Shown here: positions 17,599 to 25,451 of the stretch, one piece after another | Numbering within the stretch: the stretch's first letter is position 1 | Layout of the letters: the number at the start of each line of letters is the position of its first letter | From: an uncultured Bacteroidales bacterium | GTDB taxonomy: Bacteria; Bacteroidota; Bacteroidia; Bacteroidales; Bacteroidaceae | DNA: 64,000 bases | Direction: 5' to 3' | Assembly: GCA_945833885.1 (NCBI GenBank) | Contig: CAMAFY010000002.1 | Location: 1-64,000, forward strand | Made by a program: the position numbers and the translations under genes | The notes under the pieces: model-generated | Told to the model about the DNA's origin: nothing | The model's input: the letters and a program-made list of their open reading frames with translations, nothing else | Database searches by the model: none

Positions 17599-19305
17599 TC
17601 ATTCATAGAGCAGTTGTATGTTGTCGAGTTGCAGGAGTGTCGCGTCGCCTCCGATGAAATAGTCGCCGTATTTGCTGCTCGATGCCACGACAATGATGTA
17701 CTTAGGTGTGCGGTCGGTGTGGCGATATTCTAGGGTCAGGGTCTCCGTTGTCCACTTGGTGACATCATTACCCTGGGTCAGTTGTGCGTAGGCGATGATG
17801 TTGTCGCTGTGGGTGTTGAAGAGATTCAGTTCGCTGGGACGGGTTCGGATGATGTAGGGATAAAGGGTTCCGTTGTATGTCTCCTCATCCTTGTCGCCGA
17901 TGAGTGCGATGTATATCTGGCAGGAATCGGGTTTTCCGGTCATGCCGTCGTAGACTTCGCGGGTGATATATTTGCCGTAGTTGGCGTCCCATTTGCCACC
18001 TCCTCGGTTAACCAGGGAGGTTTTGAACTTATAGTCGAACTGCATCTTCGTGGGGAAACTGTCGAAGGGACGGCCGAAGTTGAGGATTCCGTTCGTTCCG
18101 TCGGTCTTCAAGTAGGAACCTGTGAAGATATTTCCTGCGGCGAACTTGATGACGATGAATTTCGATTGCAGATTGGCATAGACTCTTCCGTCCTCCTGGC
18201 CGTAAGTGCTGTTGCTGGCTCCGACGGTGGTGGCACCTTTGTTGCCGGTGTCCCAATATGGTTCGCTACCTTCGCCCCAAGGCTGGTAGAGGGCTTGGTT
18301 TCCGCTGCCGCTGATGCTCCAATCATCGAAACTTGCATTGGGGATTTGCAGGGCTTTTGCGGTGATGAAGGTGGTGACGGCCGATGTCTGTCCGCCGGCA
18401 GTTACGCGGCATTCGTACTCCGTATTGGGGTTGAGGCCTGTAATGACGGCGGAAAACTCTACGGAACCGGCATCGACATTCGCACCGGGCAGTGTGCTCC
18501 ATTCCTGATTACCCTTGCTGCGGTATTCGATGACGGGTGTGCTGCCGTTCTGCATCTGACCTTTGGCATAGGCTTTCACGGCATGGGGGAAGACACTGAT
18601 GGAGGCGGTGGATGCGGCATCGGCGTGATAGACGTAGACCGTCCATGTTTCCACCTCGTCACTGTTGTAACGGCGCACCTGGAACTCCCGTCCGAAACTA
18701 AAATCGAGCGTCTGACCGGTGGGGTCGGGTTCGACGGTTCCGTTGGGACCTCCCAAGGTGAATTTCTCCACACTCACGGAAAGGAGGCTCTGTTCGGGGA
18801 GGACGTAGGCGATGACATTGCAGTTTACGGGGTCGATGACGGCTTTTCCCACCTGATTTTGCAGGATAACCTCTCGGGTAATGACCTGATGGACGCGGAG
18901 TGTCCAACGGTAATTCTGGTAAGTGGAGAGGACCAGGGTGACGGGAGACGTGAAATCGAGCAGGTATTTGCCGTTGCTTGCGTCAGTATACTTGGATATG
19001 GGTACCAGTCCTTCCGGTGTTTCCACGTTGATTTCTGCGTTGTGGCTGACCTGAAGCGCGTTGATGTGGAGGTTGTTGAGTTGCACAAGGTCGTTGACAT
19101 AGACGTCGACGGTGCGCTTTTCCTTGTCGATGACGGCATCGGAATACCCGGTTCCAGCCTCATCACATTGGCCGTCGACGATGAGTTTTGTCACCTCCGC
19201 CTTGACAAGAGGCAGAGGAAGGTCATCGACGATGGCGCATGAAACGAGCATCCACATCCCGACAATCAGGGTGGAAAACAGGTGTATGTAGTGCTTTCGC
19301 ATCAT
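17599..19305 (-). CDS. PCMD-domain lipoprotein
   Basis: 568 residues. Lipoprotein signal ends at VSC (Cys about 23). Two N-terminal beta domains are followed by an FN3-like segment (SVEFSAVITGLNPNTEYECRVTAGGQ). The C-terminal 240 residues match the PCMD (putative carbohydrate metabolism) family as I know it: IPNASFDDWS, YWDTGNKGATTVG, AAGNIFTGSYL, NFGRPFDSFPTKMQFDYKF, CQIYIALIGDKD, IIAYAQLT, and a terminal SSSKYGDYFIGGDATLLQLD. The fold suggests sugar binding; the ligand is unknown. Its start overlaps the stop of the barrel gene (ATGA). It shares its C-terminal domain with the product of 20221-22008. Confidence 0.8.
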   Translation of the reverse strand: MMRKHYIHLFSTLIVGMWMLVSCAIVDDLPLPLVKAEVTKLIVDGQCDEAGTGYSDAVIDKEKRTVDVYVNDLVQLNNLHINALQVSHNAEINVETPEGLVPISKYTDASNGKYLLDFTSPVTLVLSTYQNYRWTLRVHQVITREVILQNQVGKAVIDPVNCNVIAYVLPEQSLLSVSVEKFTLGGPNGTVEPDPTGQTLDFSFGREFQVRRYNSDEVETWTVYVYHADAASTASISVFPHAVKAYAKGQMQNGSTPVIEYRSKGNQEWSTLPGANVDAGSVEFSAVITGLNPNTEYECRVTAGGQTSAVTTFITAKALQIPNASFDDWSISGSGNQALYQPWGEGSEPYWDTGNKGATTVGASNSTYGQEDGRVYANLQSKFIVIKFAAGNIFTGSYLKTDGTNGILNFGRPFDSFPTKMQFDYKFKTSLVNRGGGKWDANYGKYITREVYDGMTGKPDSCQIYIALIGDKDEETYNGTLYPYIIRTRPSELNLFNTHSDNIIAYAQLTQGNDVTKWTTETLTLEYRHTDRTPKYIIVVASSSKYGDYFIGGDATLLQLDNIQLLYE

Positions 19306-20201
19306 AGATAGAATGTCATACCAATGTTGATACTGAATAGATTGAAGCGGAAGTTTGCCCCTCCGTTCTTGCTTTTTCCGTATTCGTATTCTGTAGAATC
19401 GGGGTGGATGTTCTTATAATTGCTCCAGTTATAGTCGATTCCGAGAACACCGATGGAGGCTTCGATGGCGGCATAGTCGTTGATGAAGGCGCAGACTCCC
19501 GGTGTAAATCCGAGACGCACGGTGTGAACTTTCTCGTAAGTGCCGTCAAACGTGTTGAGGCCTGCGGCTTCGTCGCGGCGTCCGGTGCTGTTCTTGCCGT
19601 TGGCCTGCGAATAGGCGGCCTGCACTTCGCTGAAGAATCCCATGATCTTGCTGCCGAAAAGCGACATATAGGTGCGGACGAAGAAGATACCGGTGTGGCG
19701 ATGCTCGAGATAATAGAGGTCATCGAGAGCGATATTGAAGTCTTCTCCGAGGTTAAGGTCAAGGTTTCCGAGGAAGAAGTAGTTGCGGTTGTAGTTGTAA
19801 CGTCCGCCGATTGCCACGTTATTTGCGATGAAATAACCGAAACCCGGCGAAACGCTGAAGGTATGTCCGTCGATATCGAGGTCTTTCAGCACCAAAAGGT
19901 TCTGGTTTTCATTCTCCCATGCGCGGTAATTTACGGTGGCTCCCATCATCCAGATGCCTTTCGGGACGAAGACAGTCTTGGAGATGTCGCGGTCAATGCG
20001 CTGGATATGGCGCTTCGTCTTCATATTTTCCTGGTACTTTGTCCGTACCGGATGCAGATTGTCAGAGTCCTTTTCCTGGGCTTCTGCGAGTTGTGCGACA
20101 GGCGTCACTGTGATGCTGTCGCTATATTGGGCTAATGCCGCCGCCGGCATAAGAGCCAGCAGCAGCATCAGCGCAATATTCTTGTGGAATATTGTTTTCA
20201 T
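19302..20201 (-). CDS. Outer-membrane beta-barrel protein of the DUF4493/PCMD operon
   Basis: 299 residues. Signal peptide (LLLALMPAAALAQ), a charged periplasmic-looking stretch (residues 40-80, rich in Lys, Arg, Gln), then alternating amphipathic strands ending in an aromatic/hydrophobic C-terminus (NLFSINIGMTFYL), as expected for an outer-membrane barrel. Possible strands include MMGATVNYRAW, TFSVSPGFGYFIANNVAIGGRYNY and VHTVRLGFTPGVCAFI. It is the only integral outer-membrane protein in an operon of lipoproteins, so it may anchor or export them (inference). It is 19 bp from the preceding gene. Confidence 0.75.
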   Translation of the reverse strand: MKTIFHKNIALMLLLALMPAAALAQYSDSITVTPVAQLAEAQEKDSDNLHPVRTKYQENMKTKRHIQRIDRDISKTVFVPKGIWMMGATVNYRAWENENQNLLVLKDLDIDGHTFSVSPGFGYFIANNVAIGGRYNYNRNYFFLGNLDLNLGEDFNIALDDLYYLEHRHTGIFFVRTYMSLFGSKIMGFFSEVQAAYSQANGKNSTGRRDEAAGLNTFDGTYEKVHTVRLGFTPGVCAFINDYAAIEASIGVLGIDYNWSNYKNIHPDSTEYEYGKSKNGGANFRFNLFSINIGMTFYL

Positions 20202-20220
20202 TCAGTGGTCTTTTCCCTGT

Positions 20221-22008
20221 TTATTCTGCAGGCACACCGTATTCGAGCGAGAAGTTGTCGAGTTTCAGGTTCGATGTGTCGCTACCGTAGAAGTAGTCAC
20301 CCCAGCGGCTCGAAGAGCATACGATGAGCAGGTGTGTAGGCTTCTTCGTGAGCGTGTGGAAGGTAAGGGGAATGTTGAACTCCTTCCAGTCGGAATCGGT
20401 AGTGTTCTGGGTGAGTTCTCCGTAGGCAATCACGCGGGAGTCGTTCTGCCAGTCAATGGCGGTGCTCAGTTCGTAACCGTCGTTATTGCTGGCGTTTGCT
20501 ACAAGAAGCTGCTCGGTTAGAAGAGCGCAGAATATCTGACAGTAGTCTTTTTCGCCTGATGCGGCTGCTCCAGTGGGTTGGCTACCACGGTTGATGGTTC
20601 CAGGAGTGTATTTCATGTAACCCTTCAGAGCGGTAGGACGTGAGGTGAAGGGAACGCCCCATTTGAGTTTCGCACCATCAGTTCCTATCAAACCTGCAAA
20701 TTCTCCGGTGTAGAGGCTGGCAGCAGCAAGTTTCATGACAACCCATTTAGTCTGGAGGTCGGCGGAAGTGCCTTCATAAGCACCTTCCGTGATGCCAGTG
20801 GTGACGTTGTAGCTTTCGCCCAACAAGGTGGATCCTTTATTACTTGTATCCCAATAGTGATTGCCGTTTTCTGCATAGGGATACCAAACCTTGCCGTCTT
20901 TGTACCAGTTCTCAAACCCGGCGTTTTCGAGTTCGGTCTGTGCTTCGGTGGTAAACTTCACCTCATCGCTGTTGACAATGGTCTCGCCATCGTTGTAAGC
21001 CAGACGGTAAGCATAGGCGGTATTGGGCGTCAGTCCGCTAAGGCGGTAAGTGTACTTGTCCTCCTCGACCTTGGTAAGGTTGCCTACGGGGACTTCGGTC
21101 CATGTGCTTTCGCTGGAGTTTTTCCACTGGAGGGTGAGGCTTTCTTCCTTGAACGATGCAGTCTTGGCAACCACTTCTACGCTGAGGTCAGCAAAGTTGC
21201 TCCATGCATTGGCTGTGTTGGCCTGGAGGGAGATGGAACTCTTGCGGGGAACGAGAATTTCGTAGGTATAGGACTGTGTGGCATCGTCGACGGTGACGTT
21301 GATGCCGCCTATTGAACCGCTATCGGCAAGTTTGTAGTTGACGATGATGTGGTCGCGTGCCTTCACATCTGCAACTTCCTTGTGCATGGTGAACGAATTG
21401 TCGTTCTGGTTGGTCAGCGTAAGGTCGAAGTCCAGTGCGGCTACGGGGAAGTAGGCCGCAGAGGTGGTAGTGAGTCCGAAACTCCGTACGGCAACACCCT
21501 CAATGGCGGAGGTGACAGTGCAGTTGGCGCGCTTGAAGTGGTTTCTGATGTTTTCGTCGAAGTTGACAGTCACCTTTACGTTGGCCTGTGTCAAGGTAAG
21601 GTTGGCACGTGTAAGGGTTTTTGCGCTGACGGTGGCTGTGGTGCTTCCAGCGTAGTAGGGAATGTCGAATCCGGAGTCAGAACCGTCCCATCCGGCGGAA
21701 CTTCCGCTGATGGTGTAGGTGCCGGGTTCGAGGACGATGTTGCCTTGGAAGTTTTCGTCGTTGGCTGCATCGCTGGTCTCGAGTACCACGGTGCCGTCGC
21801 TCTTCATAATCTTGACCGCGATGGTCTTGGGGTCGTAGTCTGAGGGGGCGGAGGTGACGGCACGGCTGTTGTCGTGGGTGGAGACGAGGGTTGTCAGGTC
21901 GAGCTTGAGGTAACCTGTTTCCTTGCCGAAGTCATCGTTGTCGCTGGCGCACGATGCAGCAAAGAGCGTGATGCAGAGCAGCGACAAAAGGGAAATTATG
22001 TGTTTCAT
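20221..22008 (-). CDS. DUF4493-FN3-PCMD fusion lipoprotein
   Basis: 595 residues from the ATG at 22008 (signal MKHIISLLSLLCITLFAASC). Residues about 25-230 are DUF4493-like (TGYLKLDLTTLVSTHDN; TIAVKIMKSDGTVV; VLEPGTYTISGSSAGWD; IPYYAGSTTATV). An FN3-like segment follows (YTYRLSGLTPNTAYAYRLAYND), then a PCMD domain (LENAGFENWYKDGKVW; HYWDTSNKGSTLLG; AAASLYTGEFAGLIG; SSSRWGDYFYGSDTSNLKLD). It therefore joins in one chain the two domain types found separately in its neighbours, which supports a shared function. Confidence 0.8.
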   Translation of the reverse strand: MKHIISLLSLLCITLFAASCASDNDDFGKETGYLKLDLTTLVSTHDNSRAVTSAPSDYDPKTIAVKIMKSDGTVVLETSDAANDENFQGNIVLEPGTYTISGSSAGWDGSDSGFDIPYYAGSTTATVSAKTLTRANLTLTQANVKVTVNFDENIRNHFKRANCTVTSAIEGVAVRSFGLTTTSAAYFPVAALDFDLTLTNQNDNSFTMHKEVADVKARDHIIVNYKLADSGSIGGINVTVDDATQSYTYEILVPRKSSISLQANTANAWSNFADLSVEVVAKTASFKEESLTLQWKNSSESTWTEVPVGNLTKVEEDKYTYRLSGLTPNTAYAYRLAYNDGETIVNSDEVKFTTEAQTELENAGFENWYKDGKVWYPYAENGNHYWDTSNKGSTLLGESYNVTTGITEGAYEGTSADLQTKWVVMKLAAASLYTGEFAGLIGTDGAKLKWGVPFTSRPTALKGYMKYTPGTINRGSQPTGAAASGEKDYCQIFCALLTEQLLVANASNNDGYELSTAIDWQNDSRVIAYGELTQNTTDSDWKEFNIPLTFHTLTKKPTHLLIVCSSSRWGDYFYGSDTSNLKLDNFSLEYGVPAE

Positions 22009-22056
22009 TTGGGTATGTCGTCTTTTGAAATCGTTCAACATGTGGTCTCTTGACGT

Positions 22057-23319
22057 TTACTCTGTAGTAATGGTAATCTTGAGTTTGCCGTTCTTCGTAT
22101 TGCCCTCCATGTCGGTCACGGTGAGGTTGAAGGTGTGTTCACCGGGGAGAATCACGAGAAAACCGAAGAAGTTTCCGATGGGGAAGGTGTATTCCTTTTG
22201 ACCTTCGGCAGGAACTTCAAGGGTCTGTCCGAGAGAGGCAAAGAGTGCCACAACATTTTGGTTGTCAACGATTTCTGCTCCGTTGATAAAATCGACTCCG
22301 TATTCGTCGTTAAGTCCTCCAAGAGACTTGTTCATATCGCTACTTGTAGATGCGATGCTGACGGTGATGCTCTTCAGACCTTTTTCGGCTGCAATATTAG
22401 TGTCGCCAGCAGATACGTCAGGTTGAGTAGATGAATTGAAACTCATATCTGCGGGCAGGATGAGTGTGATGCCAGTCTCGTCATCGCCACCGGGGTTGGG
22501 ATCGTCGGGCTCTTCATTGAATCCGGGCTTGTCAACTACCTCAATGTCAACGGTTTCGTTCGTCTCTGTGAAGGTGACATCGGCGTTGATGGTGATGGAG
22601 GTGATGTTGCCTTCGGTCGATTCGGTGGGGTTCAGGTTGAGGGTGATGGCATCTCCTCCGCCGAAGTTCTTGCGGTCGTCGTCGTAACTTTCGTCAGCCA
22701 TGCTTTTGGTAAGGACATAGCTTGCTGCCACGGTGGAACCGGTGGTGGTGACACCGCGGAAGTTCACCTTGAGGCTTTCCACACCCTCTTCGCCGAAGTA
22801 CCAGTAGGTGCTGTTGGCGGTGCTGCTGTTGGTGAAGGAAAGTGCCGTCTCACTACCGTCGTTGATGGTGATTTCCCACGTGGAGAACACGGTGCGGAAC
22901 TCGTCGCTGTAGTTGACGATAATCTTGCTGTTCTGCATCTTGCAGACCACATTGACCTGCGAGGTGATATCCTTGAGGATTTCCACATCCTGAACGCCCT
23001 TGTAGTAGGGTGCGGTCATCTTCTTGCTGATGGCACCGGGAGTGTGAGACTCTACGTTGTAGTTGCCCACTTCGAGGGTGACGTTTGCGGGGACGTCAGC
23101 CACGGTGCTGTAGCTGTAGACCTGCGTTCCGGCAGCGTTGTAGATGATGACGGGGAAGTCGGTGACTTCGGTGGTGGCTCTTGCCTGGGGCTTTGCGATG
23201 TCGACGGCAACCTGCATCTTTCCCGTCTGTTCCATCGCGTCGAAGGCATCCTCGTTGCAGCACGAGGAAAGTGCGGCTATGGCGATTGCTCCTGCGAGGA
23301 GTGTATTCTGTAATTTCAT
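22057..23319 (-). CDS. DUF4493-type lipoprotein with extra C-terminal beta domain
   Basis: 420 residues. Lipoprotein signal ends at LSSC (Cys about 20). Residues 30-225 have the DUF4493 layout (GKMQVAVDIAKPQARATTE; FPVIIYNAAGTQVYSY; VTLEVGNYNVESHTPG; APYYKGVQDVEI). An acidic Pro/Gly linker (EEPDDPNPGGDDE) leads to a C-terminal beta domain of about 130 residues (GITLILPADMSF to GKLKITITTE). No enzyme motif was recognised. It is the second gene of the operon. Confidence 0.75.
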   Translation of the reverse strand: MKLQNTLLAGAIAIAALSSCCNEDAFDAMEQTGKMQVAVDIAKPQARATTEVTDFPVIIYNAAGTQVYSYSTVADVPANVTLEVGNYNVESHTPGAISKKMTAPYYKGVQDVEILKDITSQVNVVCKMQNSKIIVNYSDEFRTVFSTWEITINDGSETALSFTNSSTANSTYWYFGEEGVESLKVNFRGVTTTGSTVAASYVLTKSMADESYDDDRKNFGGGDAITLNLNPTESTEGNITSITINADVTFTETNETVDIEVVDKPGFNEEPDDPNPGGDDETGITLILPADMSFNSSTQPDVSAGDTNIAAEKGLKSITVSIASTSSDMNKSLGGLNDEYGVDFINGAEIVDNQNVVALFASLGQTLEVPAEGQKEYTFPIGNFFGFLVILPGEHTFNLTVTDMEGNTKNGKLKITITTE

Positions 23320-23373
23320 ATTATATTATAGAGATGTGAGAGTGGTAAGGAGAAAAATGTTTTCTGTCAGTCA

Positions 23374-24216
23374 TCAGATCCATGTCACGGGCACCTCCCA
23401 GGTGTATTCCTTGTCGTTGGTGCTTTCGTCGATGGTGATGGTGATGCTCAGTGCACCCTCGGTGGCGGGGTTGTAGTTAGGACGCACGGTAAGCTTGTGG
23501 GCCTTGTTGCGCTGGAGCTGGAAGGATCCCGTCACGCTGGCCTGCTTGGAGGTGTTTCCGTTGGCATCGCTGTGCATATAGTCGTCCTTGGCGGTGAGGC
23601 TGATGGTGTAGTTCACCGTTTCGCCAGCTTCGGCGATAGCCACATACCAGGGCTCGCTGTCGGCCTTTGCCCATGCGCAGGTGCTGTTGCCCATGGCCTT
23701 GGTGCCGCCGAAGGTGACGCTGTAGTCGTCGAAATAGGTAGCCATTTCGCTGTCGAAGGCTACGGAAAGCTTGCCGCAGGTGGGCGATACGTTGACCGTC
23801 ACCTTCTTCTCCTCCTTGGCCTGGATGCTGAAGGTGTTGGAACCGCTGCAGAGGAACTCGTTGCGCGAGAAGGCGCGTTCGGTACCATAAGAAGCCTCTA
23901 CGCGGTAGGTGCCGATTTCGAGTGTCTTGGGCAGATAGTCGCTCAGGTCGTTATAGTTGCATTCGAAAAGCACGTTGTCGTTGCTGGTGTTGACAAGACG
24001 CACGGTATAGTTTGCAGCATTCTTATAGGTTTCCTCGTTGAGGGCGCGGCTTTCGCGTGCGAGGGCGAACTCGGTTTCGTTGGTGAGATCAATGGAGAGT
24101 GTGCCATATTGCTTGGAGGCAGGCAACTCAAACTCACGGTCGTCCGACGCGCATGAGTAGAAGAGGGCGGGGGCGATGCCCATGCTCATGCAGAGAATCA
24201 GTTGTTTTACTTTCAT
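23374..24216 (-). CDS. DUF4493-type lipoprotein, first gene of the operon
   Basis: 280 residues from the ATG at 24216 (lipoprotein signal MKVKQLILCMSMGIAPALFYSC). A single DUF4493-like domain follows: YGTLSIDLTNETEFALARES, NYTVRLVNTSNDNVLFE, LEIGTYRVEASYGTERAF, NVSPTCGKLSVAFDSEMATYFDDYSVTFGG. A longer frame to 24351 has no signal peptide. A -7 box (TAATTTTG) on the minus strand at 24349-24356 is placed to transcribe the whole operon. Confidence 0.75.
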   Translation of the reverse strand: MKVKQLILCMSMGIAPALFYSCASDDREFELPASKQYGTLSIDLTNETEFALARESRALNEETYKNAANYTVRLVNTSNDNVLFECNYNDLSDYLPKTLEIGTYRVEASYGTERAFSRNEFLCSGSNTFSIQAKEEKKVTVNVSPTCGKLSVAFDSEMATYFDDYSVTFGGTKAMGNSTCAWAKADSEPWYVAIAEAGETVNYTISLTAKDDYMHSDANGNTSKQASVTGSFQLQRNKAHKLTVRPNYNPATEGALSITITIDESTNDKEYTWEVPVTWI

Positions 24217-24348
24217 TTGTATCAATTTGATGTACGTTTTTTTCTGGTTGAAAAAGTGGTGTTGCTGTGTTGTCGCGCGTAATATTTGCCGTCGTTCTAT
24301 GGAATTTCCATTGCCATATATTTGGCGCACATTTTCGCTAAACGTGTG

Positions 24349-24356
24349 CAAAATTA
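24349..24356 (-). promoter_or_regulatory. -7 box TAATTTTG of the DUF4493/PCMD operon
   Basis: Minus-strand TAATTTTG, about 130 bp upstream of the first operon start codon. No clear TTTG at -33. Confidence 0.55.
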
Positions 24357-24442
24357 CGAAGAATATCGTCTTTTGTCCTAAAAATTATGGTAAAAGGTAC
24401 TAAAAATTCCCAAAAGTTTCGGTAATTACCGATATTTTCATC

Positions 24443-24472
24443 TTTGTATATCAAAGCATTACCATAATTTTG
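24443..24472 (+). promoter_or_regulatory. Orphan plus-strand promoter reading into the gene-free locus
   Basis: TTTG at 24443-24446 and TAATTTTG at 24465-24472 with an 18-bp gap: both elements of the Bacteroidetes consensus at acceptable spacing. There is no plus-strand gene downstream before the convergent polA end. Confidence 0.6.
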
Positions 24473-24588
24473 TTTGGCGAAGAAGGTTTTTCCGGCGCTG
24501 CTTCCGGGCAATTTTCAGCACCTTCAATGTGTTTTTTTGAATGTTGATATATGGTGGTTTCCTTTATCCCTCAGAGCGGTTCCGCAGG

Positions 24589-24764
24589 TCTTAAAACTTT
24601 ATTTTGGTCATTGCAGAAGTTCTTTCCGACCATTGTAAAACATCCTTCAGGTCATCGGTAATGTTCTTTCCTGCCATTCTTAAACTTCCTTCCGTTTGGA
24701 TGAGAATTTGTTCCGTATGTGAGGGGATCCGCCTCTCGCGAATCTCGAAAATTATTCGGATGCA
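24589..24764. repeat. 22-bp periodic array, six clear units plus weaker continuation
   Basis: Units of exactly 22 bp begin at 24589, 24611, 24633, 24655, 24677 and 24699. Each has a core like TAAAACTTCTTTCC followed by GGTCA, GACCA or TGCCA in the first four units. The two units after 24720 keep the period with a weaker match. It lies 117 bp downstream of the orphan promoter. Confidence 0.8.
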
Positions 24765-24987
24765 GTTTCTGGAAATTTTGGATTGGAAGATGTAAAACAC
24801 CGGAAAAAACGCGTGGGTTATGGTGTGAGGATGCGGCCTTTTCAGGCGTAAGGATGCCGTGTGTTCGGGTGTAAAATGCTTCTGCACATTTGTTTATTAT
24901 TCTTTTCCTACAATTTTTTTTTTCGAATTTCTTATACACATCCTACACTAATAGGGGGAAATTGTCAATGAGGATTTGGAATTTATG

Positions 24988-25017
24988 GGTGTAGGATGGG
25001 AAAATCCATCCTACACC
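24988..25017. repeat. Perfect 12-bp-arm inverted repeat containing GTGTAGGAT
   Basis: Arms GGTGTAGGATGG and CCATCCTACACC around a six-base AT-rich loop. A half-site ATCCTACAC also occurs at 24940-24948. There is no T tract, so an operator or RNA structure is more likely than a terminator. Confidence 0.8.
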
Positions 25018-25040
25018 GTGCGGGGAAAACACCCGTTTGG

Positions 25041-25061
25041 AGTGTAGGATAATCCTACACT
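25041..25061. repeat. 21-bp perfect palindrome containing GTGTAGGAT
   Basis: AGTGTAGGAT, one central A, then ATCCTACACT. It repeats the core of the inverted repeat 48 bp to the left (centre to centre), suggesting a pair of protein-binding sites. Confidence 0.8.
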
Positions 25062-25097
25062 TTTGGAAGAAACACGGCGTTTTGAACTACAAAATGA

Positions 25098-25152
25098 TGC
25101 GCCATTTGACAAAAACTCGCATCGAAAATGCAAATTTTTACCAAATGACGCA
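25098..25152. other. Large imperfect hairpin
   Basis: The left side TGCG, CATTTG, AAAAA, GCAT pairs in order with ATGC, TTTTT, CAAATG, CGCA on the right, with small internal loops and a four-base apex. It could be a structured RNA or a symmetric DNA site. Confidence 0.55.
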
Positions 25153-25451
25153 CTGGAGTGACAGGATCTTAAACAATGTAATTCCGTATAGAACCTGATG
25201 GTTGAAAATTTATGGAATCTACCTAAAATGGTTGTTCAGAGAGAATTTTACGGGTGTCCGATGAGGGACTTTGTGTAGCCGCAGGTAGGGAAAAGACCCT
25301 GGGAATGCCGCATCAGAGACCGCATATTTGGGATGAGGACAATCTTTCCGGCAGAGGCCTGTTCGGCCACAACGGCTTGCGGGATGGGGTGGAGCGGAGG
25401 TTTTCCGGCGGAAGGAAAGTGCTTGCTGACACCTCTTGCGGATGATTCCGG

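Larger units (their letters stand above)
24217..25451. other. 1.2-kb gene-free locus with divergent promoters, array and hairpins
   Basis: Beyond the operon promoter there is a complete plus-strand promoter (24443-24472) that reads into about 970 bp with no gene: first a 22-bp array (24589-24764), then two perfect palindromic elements sharing GTGTAGGAT (24988-25017, 25041-25061), then a large imperfect hairpin (25098-25152). From 25153 to polA I see nothing. The middle part is visibly more AT-rich than the flanks. Confidence 0.6.
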
